A stretch of DNA of 64,000 bases from Anthopleura xanthogrammica (Eukaryota > Cnidaria > Anthozoa > Actiniaria > Actiniidae): assembly GCA_964019055.1 (NCBI GenBank), contig OZ025207.1:25825617-25889616 (forward strand), written 5' to 3'. Below, piece after piece: positions 36,219 to 47,900 of the stretch (positions are counted from its first letter, which is position 1; every line of letters starts with the position of its first letter). The notes under the pieces were generated by a model, which was given only the letters and a program-made list of their open reading frames with translations, had not been told where the DNA came from and searched no databases. Position numbers and translations under genes: made by a program.

Positions 36219-37386
36219 TGCAGGTACAAAACCGCTAAGTAAAATTTAATCAGTTCAAAAATTGTAAGACATAAACTTCTGTTGTAATTTGGGAGTAAAT
36301 CAGACTAAGTAACGTTTCTTGTTCTTTTTTATTCATAATATTCATAATCTCACCAAAGGTTTTCATTCCTTTTGTAATAGCACTGATAACTTGTTTAGGT
36401 AAGACCACGTGCGTAAACGTGTAGCTAATCGTATAATCTTAGTAACTGTAGACAGAACCCACTAATGTTGTTATCTAAGCAATTAAACACTTGTAACTAA
36501 CAAACCAAAGAGGAATTCATTATTATCCATATTTTAGATATCAGCAAGCAATCCCCTTCTTTCTTTTTCTTATTTCTTTTTTCTGCTTCTTTCATCAGTT
36601 CACTTCGAGATCTTCCATCAAACTTTTCATCTCAGCATAATCTTTCTTCTTTCTTACTTTCTTCCTTTCAGCTTCGTTCTATTTTCATGCCTGCGACGGC
36701 CTTGTCTGGAAACTCAGTAGAAAATTCATATTTATCGTTGATCTTTTCACTGCGCTCGCAAGGTAAAGGTGCTCATTATCAAGATTTTTTGTTGTTTCTG
36801 TTTTGTTTCTACCCTTTTCTCTAATTGAAACCATCCAATGACTTCTATTTTCAACGTAAATAAACAAAGTACATACATATATTCAAACTTAATTGACTCA
36901 TCCCCGAAGTGCTCTTCTTAGTGAATTACAATATATAATAAAAACTATACTATGAACTAGCGGATACATAAAAGCGAGTAAAATCCTGTGATCATATGCA
37001 AACATATATTTATACCCTGCTAGCAGAGATACCTTTTCGTTTCTTCTATTTCTGCTTTGTCGTGGTCGTTACGAAAGCTATCATTTCCCAGACTCGGCTT
37101 TTTTAATTTCTGTTTGAACATACGCCGCCGAATTGTGTCATGTGATATCAGAAGCTCATAAGTGGGTTGAAAGATACATTTCTTTAGTGCGATGCTCCGG
37201 AATATTCAGCTGTTCTGTTGATGAATTTCTTCTCAGTCAATCACATTCTCTTGCTTTATAAACTCCCAAAACTAAACTGAAAGACAGATATTCCAAATAT
37301 TCTATTGACAAATTCAGTAAATTTCCTCTTAAAGCCATTAAATTCAGCAAAAAGTTTGATATGTGATTGAAGCGGCCATCTTGAAT
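36219..37386. other. 3' flank of the peptide gene
   Basis: T/C-rich tracts about 36550-36670. From about 37150 a repeat-derived stretch (GATGCTCCGGAATATTCAG) is paired inversely with 37690-37720, suggesting that 37.15-37.74 kb is one composite mobile element carrying the family D copy. Confidence 0.5.
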
Positions 37387-37643
37387 CGGGGGGGGGGGGG
37401 GGGGGGTACTTCGGGTCGTTTTATAGGGATGCTCCGCCCGGACTCTCGACCCCTTACCTTTTCCTATACCAAATTTCAGCGAAAAAATACCCCTTTCATA
37501 TACCTTTAAAGAAAATCTACCGTTTTTATACCAAAACTCGCAAATTTTCACCCCTTTGCTATACGTGCGGCCTGAAAAAAAGTACCCCTTTCGTGCGGAG
37601 GATCCCAATATAGTCCATTATAGGGAGTACCCCCCCCCCCCCC
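37387..37643. repeat. G/C-run-bounded element (family D), copy 2
   Basis: G run plus TACTTCGGGTCG at the left, ATAGTCCATTATAGGGAGTA plus C run at the right; matches the copy at 7635-7918. Confidence 0.85.
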
Positions 37644-38619
37644 GGTCTTGAATTTAACAGCTTAACATTCCAAATATGGTATCAAAACTCCTAAATTGCA
37701 TATCTGAATATTCCGGAGCATGGTGATGGCGTTACACGATTCAACCTCATGATTTTCTGATGATATGTCACTGACAGGTTGCTAAGTGACAGGTTGCTAA
37801 GTGACATGAATACAAGGACTTCATGGCGGGAAAATTATTATCAGTTCATACAATATATCAATGAAAAGCTTTGTAAGAAATTGCATAAATTTGCGCATGC
37901 ACAAAACCGTATCAAGTTCGCACGACTTACAAATGAATAAACTGGGGTCGACACTAGAGAAAAACTTTTGCGCATGCGTGCCTTTCAGCTCGTTTTCCAA
38001 GAATTTACAAAAGTTTTAGTGAGAAAATAAATGTTTGTTTTCTCCGAGTATACTAAAAAATACTTGAGTATACTTTTGTGAGGCCAATCAGCTGATCTGA
38101 CAAAAAATAATAGCCAAGCAGAATCGAGGAAATTCTCAAAACTGAGGTGTCATCCTTAGTAGCCAGAAGACTCCGGAAACGGTTAATTCTTTATTTCATT
38201 TTCCCACTAAATAAAGAATTTCATACTTATTTTATACAAAGTATCAATAAACTCTCCTGAAAATGTGAAAATGTAGATTTTTCTCAGATATAAATTTTCG
38301 TAAGTCGATTTTTGCATGCGCTGGCACGACAGCTCAGTTTTGCAGTGACGTCATTTCTACTTCACTATTTCAGGCTAGCTGGAAGGTACTGCCTTAATAA
38401 AGACAATACAATAGAATAAGCCTTAAGTTTCAAGAACTGACTTTAAGTTTTGCCATTTTGTAAAGTCCAATTGTCAGGCGAGTTTGAAACTCAAATTTAC
38501 ATAGTATTTTGGAAAAACACCCCCCAAACCATGTCTTCATCTTTTCAAGTCAAACAACACAATGATTTTCGATATACATAAACATTGCAGTTTCAATTCA
38601 TCATCATAACATAAACTCA
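37644..38619. other. No recognised gene
   Basis: 37644-37740 is the inverse of about 435-535 at the window start. The remainder shows no gene signal. Confidence 0.5.
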
Positions 38620-39150
38620 TTGGGACTGGGAACTAGAGCTCTTCTTGCCTTGCGATGTCCATCCGGCTGGCTTCCTTTGCTCCCTTCATTTTAGTGAATT
38701 AAAAAAACTTTGCGATGGCTAAATTGTTTTTTTCCCTTCAGTAACTACTTTTATCATAGTACTGGCAACACGTTTTGACAATTGTAAATAGTATTTTTTT
38801 TTAAATATGAATTAAATAGATAAATAAGTAAATCACTTTTATAGTGGGATTCAAATTCAATAACTTAATACTAGTTTCTAATTTGGCCCACTGTCACTCA
38901 CACACAATACCACTACATTATATATTCTATGCATACAACTCAACTCACATGTTGATTTTTACGGAGGGAGGAAAAACCAGAGAACCTGGAGAAAAAACCC
39001 TCGTGGCACAGGAGAGAACAACACATCAAACACACTCAACTCACACGTTGATTTTTAGGGAGTGAGGAAAAACCAGAGAACCTGGAGAAAAAACCCTCGT
39101 GGCACAGGAGAGAACAACACATCAAACACACTCAACTCACATAATAATCA
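38620..39150 (+). repeat. 96-bp minisatellite-bearing repeat (family G), copy 2, inverted
   Basis: Starts GGGACTGGGAACTAGAGCTC (inverse of about 33380-33400), continues through the CACTACATTATATATTC flank and about two minisatellite units. Opposite in orientation to copy 1, enclosing about 5.2 kb with the tRNA-like and peptide genes. Confidence 0.9.
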
Positions 39151-39167
39151 TCCAGCCGAGCCGGGGC

Positions 39168-39632
39168 CAAATATATCTATATTTTTATATATCTATATTT
39201 TTATATATCTATATTTTTATATTTCTATATTTTTATATATCTATATTTTTATATATCTATATTTTTATATTTCTATATTTTTATATTTCTATATTTTTAT
39301 ATATCTATATTTTTATATATCTATATTTTTATATTTCTATATTTTTATATATCTATATTTTTATATATCTATATTTTTATATTTCTATATTTTTATATAT
39401 CTATATTTTTATATATCTATATTTTTATATATCTATATTTTTATATTTTGTATATTTTTATATATCTATATTTTTATATATCTATATTTTTATATATCTA
39501 TATTTTTATATATCTATATTTTTATATATCTATATTTTTATATATCTATATTTTTATATATCTATATTTTTATATATCTATATTTTTATATATCTATATT
39601 TTTATATATCTATATTTTTGTATATCTATATT
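39168..39632. repeat. 16-bp minisatellite (ATATCTATATTTTTAT)n
   Basis: About 29 units with an ATTTCTAT variant interspersed. Period 16 leaves all three forward frames open, giving IYIFIYLYF-type artefact proteins. Confidence 0.95.
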
Positions 39633-39640
39633 TAAGGAAT

Positions 39641-39815
39641 ATAAAACGGCGCGCGTGTCTATATACTGTGATATAAACACACTGGGAGCTGTAGAGCAAG
39701 AGAGAAGTCGTAGAGAAACACGAGGCGCAGCCGAGTGTTTCTTTGACTTCTCGAGTGCTCTACAGCTCCCAGAGTGTTTATATCACAGTATATAGACACA
39801 AGCGGACGTTTTATA
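39641..39815. repeat. Fold-back element with about 50-bp arms
   Basis: Left arm GTGTCTATATACTGTGATAT...GGGAGCTGTAGAGCA, right arm TGCTCTACAGCTCCC...ATATCACAGTATATAGACAC; 175 bp in all. Confidence 0.9.
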
Positions 39816-41144
39816 TTGCTTTTATAAAATATTTTGAACTATTTTACGACAATAAGCTGATGAAATTGAAATTCTCCCAACTTAGTATCAAAAACAAGGC
39901 TTTTACGCATGACAAAAGTTTCATTGACAGCAACCAAATGGAATTTAACGAGGCAAAATCATTGAAAACTCTTTCAAAATCACGGCGAGAAATGTTCTGA
40001 AATGTTAATGAAACTACTGTAAAGTCGAAGATGCAGTGAAAATGAATTGAAGACGTGTTTTTATAAGATTAAACAGATGAGGTAAGGTTTGAACAGGAAA
40101 TCTTTCAGCTCGTGGTGTACGCTTTGGCTGATGTTCACAAGCTACAAGGACTGTAAGTTTATTTATTTTACAAGAATTTAAGAAGCTTAGAAGAAAAACT
40201 GGGAAAAAGCTTTCTTTTCTGAGCTCTCGCTGTCTTTTTCTACTTCGTCTACAACAGTAAAGAGTGACATAAGCCACACATTTCTGATAGTAAGGCCTTG
40301 TGAATTGTTTGGAGACGAATTTTTCCAGGTTGGTAAATTCATAGGATTTTTGTGCTTTACATTTTCTTCTTTTCTCAGTCCTTGATGCTCCTGATCGCTG
40401 CATTTAACATCTGATTCGATAAACTAAAAGATGGATTTGAATTTATCTGAATACATCTATTTTACGGGGGATTATTGAGATTTTTCAATGCAGTAGTGAA
40501 TTTTTAGCAGCAAAGATCGACTCTATTCCTTGCCTTCCTTGTTTTAGCTTCGCCATAAAATATTCTCAGTTTTTTTGTCAAGCTCTTCGTCATTCATTAA
40601 GTGAAACTCAGTCAGAATACCGTTTTCTTTTCGCTAAGCTGTTAAAAATCACCATAAGTTCTTTTAAAAATAACTTTTTTAAATATATCTTGTTGTTGTT
40701 TTTGAAGCTGATGGTGGTTGTTTCGTACGCCGAGTTTTAACTTTTCGCAATGATGACTTTTACGCCAAACGCCGTTTAATATAAATAAAACTCGAGGCTT
40801 TCATGAATAAAACATAGGTTTAAATTTATTATTTTATCATAATAGCACAGTATTTGCTTTCAAAAATGCACAATGTCCACTTAGCTTGGTATTTAGCTGT
40901 GATTGCAGTGGATTTCTCCCTCTGATAGCTGAGAAAATCTTACTTTTTCATCGTTATTTTGCAGTTACTTTTTTTTTTTGGTTTAATGAATTGTTTCCTA
41001 GGAAATTAAAGTCTTCGAAACAAAATTACTGCTCTACATTAATATTCAAATCATTTTCTTCCGTGATTTTTCGTTTTTTTCTTTTCCTCAAAAGGCTGAG
41101 CTGAGCGCTGAGCGCTGAGCGCGCGTAGTATCTTAAATATTTTA
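39816..41144. other. Interval between the two minisatellite islands
   Basis: No domain-bearing frame. Ends in a short GAGCGCTGAGCGCTGAGCGC tandem repeat at 41098-41124. Confidence 0.5.
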
Positions 41145-41236
41145 TAATTTTATATATCTATATTTTTATATATCTATATTTTTATATATCTATATTTTTA
41201 TATATCTATATTTTTATATACCTATATTTTTTTATA
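41145..41236. repeat. Second island of the 16-bp ATATCTATATTTTTAT minisatellite
   Basis: Same unit as 39168-39632, five to six copies, separated by about 1.5 kb. Confidence 0.95.
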
Positions 41237-41668
41237 TACACTCGATTGCAGAAACGTAGTATAGATTTATACATATATACAAATACATAATTAGATGCAA
41301 AAACATGAAGAAGAAAAATAACTCTGTTCCCATTGCTCGCAAAATAATATTTTTTTCAAGATGTTTTATGAATAAAGAACATGAAAACTATGATTTGGGC
41401 GCTATTAGATATTATTAAATAGATATTAGAGAGGTTTTAGCCCTAAAAAGTGAAAATATATAAATAAATATAATTTATTAATATCTGATTCTTCAAAACC
41501 TTATGTATTTGACGTGTCTTGCATCAAAGCAAGGCATAGAAGAGTTTTTGGTAACTTTTAAGATATACACGATCATATTTTAGGGCTTTTTCCATTTTTG
41601 CATCTCATTAGGTATTTGTATATATGTATAAATGTATACTACAACGTTTCTGCAATCGAGTGTATATA
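41234..41668. repeat. MITE with about 70-bp terminal inverted repeats
   Basis: Left ATATACACTCGATTGCAGAA...TTAGATGCAAAAA, right TTTTTGCATCTCATTAG...TTCTGCAATCGAGTGTATAT; 435 bp, interior A/T-rich and non-coding. Inserted beside the second minisatellite island. Confidence 0.9.
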
Positions 41669-43939
41669 TATTTTGATATAGCTGTCATATTGGTTTGAAG
41701 AAGTCAGGCAACGACAAGGAACAGTAAAGACAAATATGTAGTATATTTTTCAAAAACACCTTAAGAGTCATACTCTGTAAGAGTCAAACATAGGCCGGCC
41801 AGTCAACCTCACGAATTTTGCTCAAAATTAGTATATAAACTTGTTTTGGGGTCCTAAATACGAAATCGATAATATTTCGTCAAATTTACGGCGGAAAACG
41901 TTGGGAGGAGGGTCAGTTTTAGGGGCCGTAAATGACTAGTTACAATGCTGTTCGAGCACTGTTTTGGTAGCGCTCCAAAAAATATAAGCATTTATATTTT
42001 GTAAAATATTTTGGTATCAAAATTAACCTCTATTCACATACTTTGATCGCACATAGTAAAACCTGACAATTACTTAAACAGCTTAGCAAACCTCCATATG
42101 TATAGGTAGTATAAACAGCTCTCAAATATGAGGTGATTCTAGAAGCCGATATCTCCACTGGTATGTCGATTTAGAAATTGCCTTTGCTACTGAACATAGT
42201 CCGATTATAGCTTATTTCATTTCTTAAATAAAAAACTGGACAAGTATTAATGCGCCGCTGCACGATATTGTCAAACAAGTGTAATATATGCATTTTTGGA
42301 GACTCCAGCTCCGCTTCCTGTTAATAGTCTTATTCTTCCCCTACACTAAAAGCTGTAAGAAAAATTCTTTATATTCATCTTACCAAGTAATTATTAAAGC
42401 ATTGTTTCTTCAATTCAAAACACTAAAAATATTTTTTCTTGGCAGTCTAGTCTTCTACATCTACATCTACATCTTTATTAGTTGATAAAAATTGTAAAAT
42501 ATCACATCAACTGTACATAACATGTTTATATAATAAGATAAATAATTAATAATTGAGAAGTTACAATGAGTAATAAAAATAATAATAGAGCAGTAATAAC
42601 TGCTTCAGTAATAACTGTGTAAAAATTATGTTCTTGGCCCGTAAAAATTCTTTCGTCGCGAAGCGGAAATGTGGACAGTATTTTGCTAATCCTTAACTCA
42701 TGTGATTGAATCACCTATATTGAGACGGGAAATACACAATTAGAGCGTTGGTTAAAAGTTAAAAAGAGCTATAATAGAATAACGGATGAATAATGGCTTA
42801 AAGGAGAATAAAGGCTTATCTCCTTTTAATATTTGGGCTAGTACAGTTGAAATTACCTACCATAAAGGGTCTATTTTGCTACCTATAATAGTTAGTAGAC
42901 GTAGCGTGACTAAAAGTGTGACATAGCGGCTTCCACAAAGAAGTTAGTTGTGACCTTTCATGTCACCGAGTCTGTCACGCTCGTATTAACAAAACAATAT
43001 CACTGAAAATAGCCATCAACGTTTCAACTTCTCTTTGAGTATGCTTTTATCGTCCATCCATGATTTTTGTACACAGTTATTATGAACCAATACTCCTTCA
43101 AAAAAGTATATCTCTTTAAAAATTTGGTTATCGGCGGCTATTAAATGACTTTTGAAAACATCAACATTTTAAGGCTTTGCAAAGTTTAGCAAAAAGCCGT
43201 CCACATTACTCATGTTACACAGTAGTGAGAGCCATTGTCTTATCACCTAGAATAAAAATAGGCGCTTGTTTAGCGCATGTGGCTACTGCAAGTAGAAATG
43301 TAAATAAATATAAAAATAATGTGCAGGACATGTTAGCGAAAGAGAGAGAGAGAGAGAGAGAAAAGAAATCATGGTTTTTAATTTGTGAAGATGAAAAAGT
43401 TATAGTAGGAAATTGTATCGTATGTTGAGCTATGAATCGAGCGAGCAATTCTGCTGATTCGTCAATTCATCTCGGCGTAAATATGGAGCTAAAAGTTTTA
43501 AAAAACTCGAAAAACCTTTCATTTTTCTGTTTTGAAGTAGAAAATGAAAGCTGTGATAAATAAAAGTCTTCAAATTTTCTGCAAAAGCAAAAAAAGGATA
43601 TCCTACCTTGTTCTCTGCGACAGTCCGTAACGCCAACAGCTCAGACCACGTTTTCAAGACGTCAGTGGATTTCGTCGGATCTTATCTTTTGGGATCGTTC
43701 GGGGTATCGTCCGGCAGCTGTTCGGCAATAATGGCAAAACGAAAGCAAACCGAATATATACGAAAGAAACTTGAAAGAAACGAGAGACACACGAGGTTAC
43801 AAGCTGCCGAGATGTCTGACTGCTGATTGGTTACGAAGTTTTAACGGCTTTCGGCATCGCTTGAGGTTACACTCTTACAGACACTTCGGAAACTACACGA
43901 TGACATAGTGGCTATGCCTTTCCAGAAGGCAGTAGCCAC
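41669..43939. other. No recognised gene; (AG)n run at 43339-43362
   Basis: A block at about 43223-43256 (AGTGAGAGCC...CACCTAGAATAAAAAT) resembles 28047-28117, hinting at a wider, decayed duplication linked to the 139-bp repeat. No gene supported. Confidence 0.45.
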
Positions 43940-44078
43940 AAAAACTAATTACAACAAAAATTGGAAAATTTCTATCAGTGATAAAATACTTCTGTTCCAT
44001 ATGAATTTTTTAATTGAATATCTTGGTCGTTTTACTCGAGTTTTATAGAAAATGGCTTTGGTCCTGACTTGACTTTAG
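43940..44078. repeat. 139-bp segment duplicated from 28112-28250, copy 2
   Basis: Nearly identical to the copy at 28112-28250; it sits directly before the unique sequence leading into the Polinton element. Confidence 0.95.
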
Positions 44079-44229
44079 TAGGTAACAAAGGACGATCCGT
44101 GGCCGCAACTTCTTTATATATCATTACAGTTCATTACAGTTCCTCAAATGTTCTTTACACACCCCCCGCACTTGCTCAAAAGAATCCAAAACCACCTTTC
44201 CATGAACATCACCGTATCTAAAGAAGGAG

Positions 44230-44455
44230 AACTTCCCCAAACTTTAGGGAACTTCCTTGAAGTTAGTGCGCTTTCCCAAAATGAGCAAAACTGGGGCAGA
44301 ATAAGCGAAGTCCACCAAAGTGCAGCAAAGTCCGCAAAACTGGGGCAGAATAAGCGGAGTGCAGCAAAGTCCACCGAAATGAGCAAAACTGGGGCAGAAT
44401 AAGCGAAGTGCATCGAAGTGCATCGAAGTGCATTGAAGTGGGGTAGAATGAGCGA
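44230..44455. repeat. Subterminal direct repeats of the Polinton
   Basis: Three copies of AACTGGGGCAGAATAAGCG about 60 bp apart, interspersed with GTGCAGCAAAGTCC, then three GAAGTGCATCGAAGTGCAT-type units. A location near the element end fits subterminal repeats bound by element-encoded or host factors (inference). Confidence 0.75.
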
Positions 44456-44469
44456 AAAAAAAAAAAGTC

Positions 44470-44496
44470 TTAAGAATATGTAAACATACTATAAAG
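44470..44496 (+). promoter_or_regulatory. 27-bp shared upstream motif, copy 1
   Basis: Core ATGTAAACATACTATAAAG, 14 bases before the ATG at 44511. An identical 27 bp occurs at 44881-44907. It contains an imperfect dyad (TATGT-AA-ACATA) and a TATA-like ACTATAAAG. Confidence 0.7.
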
Positions 44497-44510
44497 TCAA
44501 AGTCAACAAA

Positions 44511-44837
44511 ATGTCAAGAAACCGAAACATGAATAGTAGAATCTCCATAGGTACTCAGACATCCCCATTGCGTGAAGAACCCCCACCACCCTATGAAGCT
44601 CCACCACCATATGAATCACGTGCCTTCCCAATCCTACCTCACTACGAACTCATAACTAGGCGTCCTAGGCAAAGACGTGTTAAGGCACTCAATCTGAACA
44701 CGAATGAGCTTACTTACTTTGATAGAGCTTGTGATGCTTCGAGGATCCTCCACATAAGAGACGATAGACCACTCGAAACGGGGGTCATAAGAACTTCGAT
44801 GCTTAATGGGTGTAAGTATGAGTTCTGTTGGGTTTGA
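44511..44837 (+). CDS. Small Polinton protein with two PPxY motifs and a NUMOD1-like tail, 108 aa
   Basis: Not a family I can name. Residues 24-34 contain two overlapping Pro-rich PPxY motifs (PPPPY at 24-28, PPPY at 31-34), the docking motif for Nedd4-type WW-domain ubiquitin ligases that adenovirus protein VI and enveloped viruses use in trafficking. Residues 58-108 (NLNTNELTYFDRACDASRIL core, a GxxY/F-like end) loosely resemble the NUMOD1 DNA-binding module. A basic patch RRPRQRR lies at 50-56. It is the leftmost intact gene, preceded by the 27-bp motif shared with polB, which suggests joint early expression. Function is inference; existence as a gene is supported by the promoter, start context and motif order. 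Confidence 0.65.
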   Translation: MSRNRNMNSRISIGTQTSPLREEPPPPYEAPPPYESRAFPILPHYELITRRPRQRRVKALNLNTNELTYFDRACDASRILHIRDDRPLETGVIRTSMLNGCKYEFCWV

Positions 44838-44880
44838 GATATCAAAGAAGATGTTCTTTGACATCTATGAAAAAAATGTA

Positions 44881-44907
44881 TTAAGAATATGTAAACATAC
44901 TATAAAG
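44881..44907 (+). promoter_or_regulatory. 27-bp shared upstream motif, copy 2 (before polB)
   Basis: Identical to 44470-44496; seven bases separate it from the polB ATG at 44915. Conservation in a copy this decayed implies functional sequence at the time of insertion. Confidence 0.7.
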
Positions 44908-44914
44908 GGAAAAA

Positions 44915-47900
44915 ATGTCAAACCTCATGGATAAGCCCATCCCTGAGATTAACGTACCAATACTACCACCAACGAAACTAAAACCAAATCCAAAACCACG
45001 TATCATCGAAGAAATTCGGAACGAGTGAAGAGATTTTTCGGAGTGGTTATTACCACTCATTCCCCCCAAGGTTAGGAAGCATGCCAACAAGGAGATCAAG
45101 GCATTAAACAAGAGAATAAGGCGTATTTATCGTAAGGTGGAAAAAGGAAGGACCATGGAAAAATCCTCATTCAAAAAATATCTTAAGGAACATAGGATCC
45201 TTTGACGTGATGGTGATGTGGATCCCACCGTGTTCATAAGAACGCATGAAAGACGTATCTTAGAGACCATATGGGTAAATAAGAAACCCACGAAGGTGAA
45301 GCTCTACCTAATGTGCGAATTTTACAAGGTTGGAAATAATGGAGAAGAAATCACTAATGACGGACATTTCCACACAGAACCAGAAAGCGTAACGAAATCC
45401 ACGAACTTAATAAAGTTGTACGAAAAACTTTCCGAGGATATCCTAGAAAGAGTCACCAAGTTCCAAAACGAAGGTTCGGGGTGGATCCTAAGGAAAGTAG
45501 TATCCTTAAGCATTCATTTTGCAAGATTCCGACTCCTAAAAGCTAGCACCTACATTCCACTTCCTCAAAAATTAGCAGGGAGGCAAGCCATTATCAACCC
45601 CCAGAACAAAGACGACCAATGTTTCAAGTGGGCGGTAACTATTACTGTCCTTCTACTCTAACCGCGGTCACCCAGAGTTCGTTGACCAATAAGATTACGA
45701 GTTTTTACACAATCCTTATTCCGTAAATCCAGCCATAGAAATTGTCGTTTAATGTAAAACAACCGTGCACAGAAGTATGAACTTGAATTATATTGTTCTT
45801 GTTTTTGTATTCAGTCGTAATCTGATTGCTCAACGAACTCTGGGTGACCGCGGTTAGAGTAGAAGGACAGTAGTATCTTCAAGCCAAAAGACCATCCTTA
45901 TAGGATATCAGGGGCGCTTAAGGAGAATGCGAAAAGGTTAAACTGGGATGGACTTCGCTTTCCCATGGAGCTCCGAGACATCCGCATTTTCGAGAAAAAC
46001 AATAGGAACTATGCAATTAGCGTCTTAGGGTACGAAAAAAGGGAACTCGAGCCCCTTAGGATTTATGAAGGAGAAGGTAGGGAGCACGTCATAATCCTAC
46101 TACTAATCTCCAATGAGGAAACGAAGCACTATTGTTGGATCAAAAACATGTCAAGACTCTTATCCTCCCAACTATCGAACCACCAACATAAGAAACACTT
46201 TTGTTTGAGATGTCTTAACTCCTTTAGCGCTGAGCACGTCCTCCAAAAACATTCCGAATATTGCGGACAACACAAGTCCGTAAGAATAGATGTACCCAAA
46301 AAGGGAACCCTACTCCATTTTAAGAACTATCCTCATTCCATGAGAGTCCCCTTTGTTATTTACGCTGATTTTGAGTGTGTGCTAGAAAAAGTTGCTTCTT
46401 GTTCCAACCACCCCAATGGACCTTCTACGGAACCTTATCAAAAACACAAACCATCGGGGTACTGTTACATGATCAAGTCTGATGACGACATGCTTCCTCC
46501 CAAGATCGTGAAATACACCGCTCAAAAAGAGGAAGAAGACTTAGGAGAACACTTCATGAGATCAATAGAAGAGGATGTCCTAGTCCTATATGAGAAGCTC
46601 TCAAGAGTAAAAAAGCTCATGATGTCCGACAATGATCGGAAAGAACACAAAGAAGCAACATTTTGCCACATCTGTAAGGGAGAGTTGGGGTATGATAAAG
46701 TAAGAGATCACGACCACCTCACGGGAAGATATCGAGGAGCAGCTCATAACAAATGTAACTTTCACTACAAACTCCCTAAGTTCATTCCCATCTTCTTCCA
46801 CAATCTCGCAGGATACGACGCCCACCTATTCGTAAAAGCCTTGGGAATCAGTGAGGGTAAGATCCGATGTATCGCAAGAAATGAGGAACAATACATCTCA
46901 TTTAGTAAAAGAATTGTTGTGAATCACTATACGGACAAAGATGGGAAAATTCACGACATCTACATAGAGGCGAGATTCCTAGATAGCTATAAATTCATGT
47001 CATCGAGCTTAAGTAAACTCACTAATAACCTAACGAAAGACCAATTCGGAATCATGAGCTGGTTTTATGGAGGTAGGCAGCTTGAATTATTGATGAGAAA
47101 AGGGATGTACCCCTATGAGTACATGGATTCCCTCACAAAATTAGAGGAACCTCGCTTACCCCCCATTGAAGCCTTTCATTCTGAGCTTAATGATACTGAC
47201 ATCACAGAGGAAGAGCATGATCATGCTTGGAAAGTATGGAGGATGTTTGACATGAAGACAATGAGAGACTATCACGACTTATACCTCAAAACCGACGTCC
47301 TTCTCCTAGCGGATGTGTTCGAGAACTTCAGAATCGTTTGTAGGAGGTATTATGACTTAGACCCCGCTTGGTATTATACAGCTCCTGGACTTGCTTGGGA
47401 TGCCATGTTAAGAATCACGAATATCCGGTTGGAGCTTCTTAGTGACATAGACATGATCTTAATGGTAGAAAGCGGGATTCGAGGAGGAATTTCCTCTGTG
47501 GGGAGTAAGCGTTATGCGAAGGCTAATAATAAGTACATGAAGGACTATGACCCAAAAAAGGAGTCCACCTACATACCCTATCTGGACGCAAATAACCTCT
47601 ATGGGTGGGCAATGTCCCAACCCCTCCCGACAGAAGGGTTCGAATGGATGGATGAAAAACAGCTGGTGAATTGGAAAAGGACTCCCTGTATCTTGGAGGT
47701 GGACCTAGAGTATCCCCCGGAATTACACGACCTCCACAACGACTATCCCCTTGCCCCCGAGCACCTCAAGGCAAAAAGTGGAGTAATGAAGCTCATCCCA
47801 AACTTCTACTATAAGTCCCACTATGTGGTTCATCACGACGTCCTAAGATTTTATGAGAGTCAGGGATTAAAAATTACAAAGATCCACCGAGGCATTACCT

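Noticed and set aside
39062..39795. Frames of IYIFIYLYFYISIF repeats resembling membrane proteins
   Set aside because: 16-bp minisatellite; hydrophobicity is due to A/T-rich codons.
43608..43826. 72-codon basic frame and nearby 43177-43428 frame
   Set aside because: No recognisable domain, start context or splicing; the region is repeat-derived.
44080..44200. Possible Polinton terminal inverted repeat
   Set aside because: Cannot be tested because the matching right terminus is outside the window.
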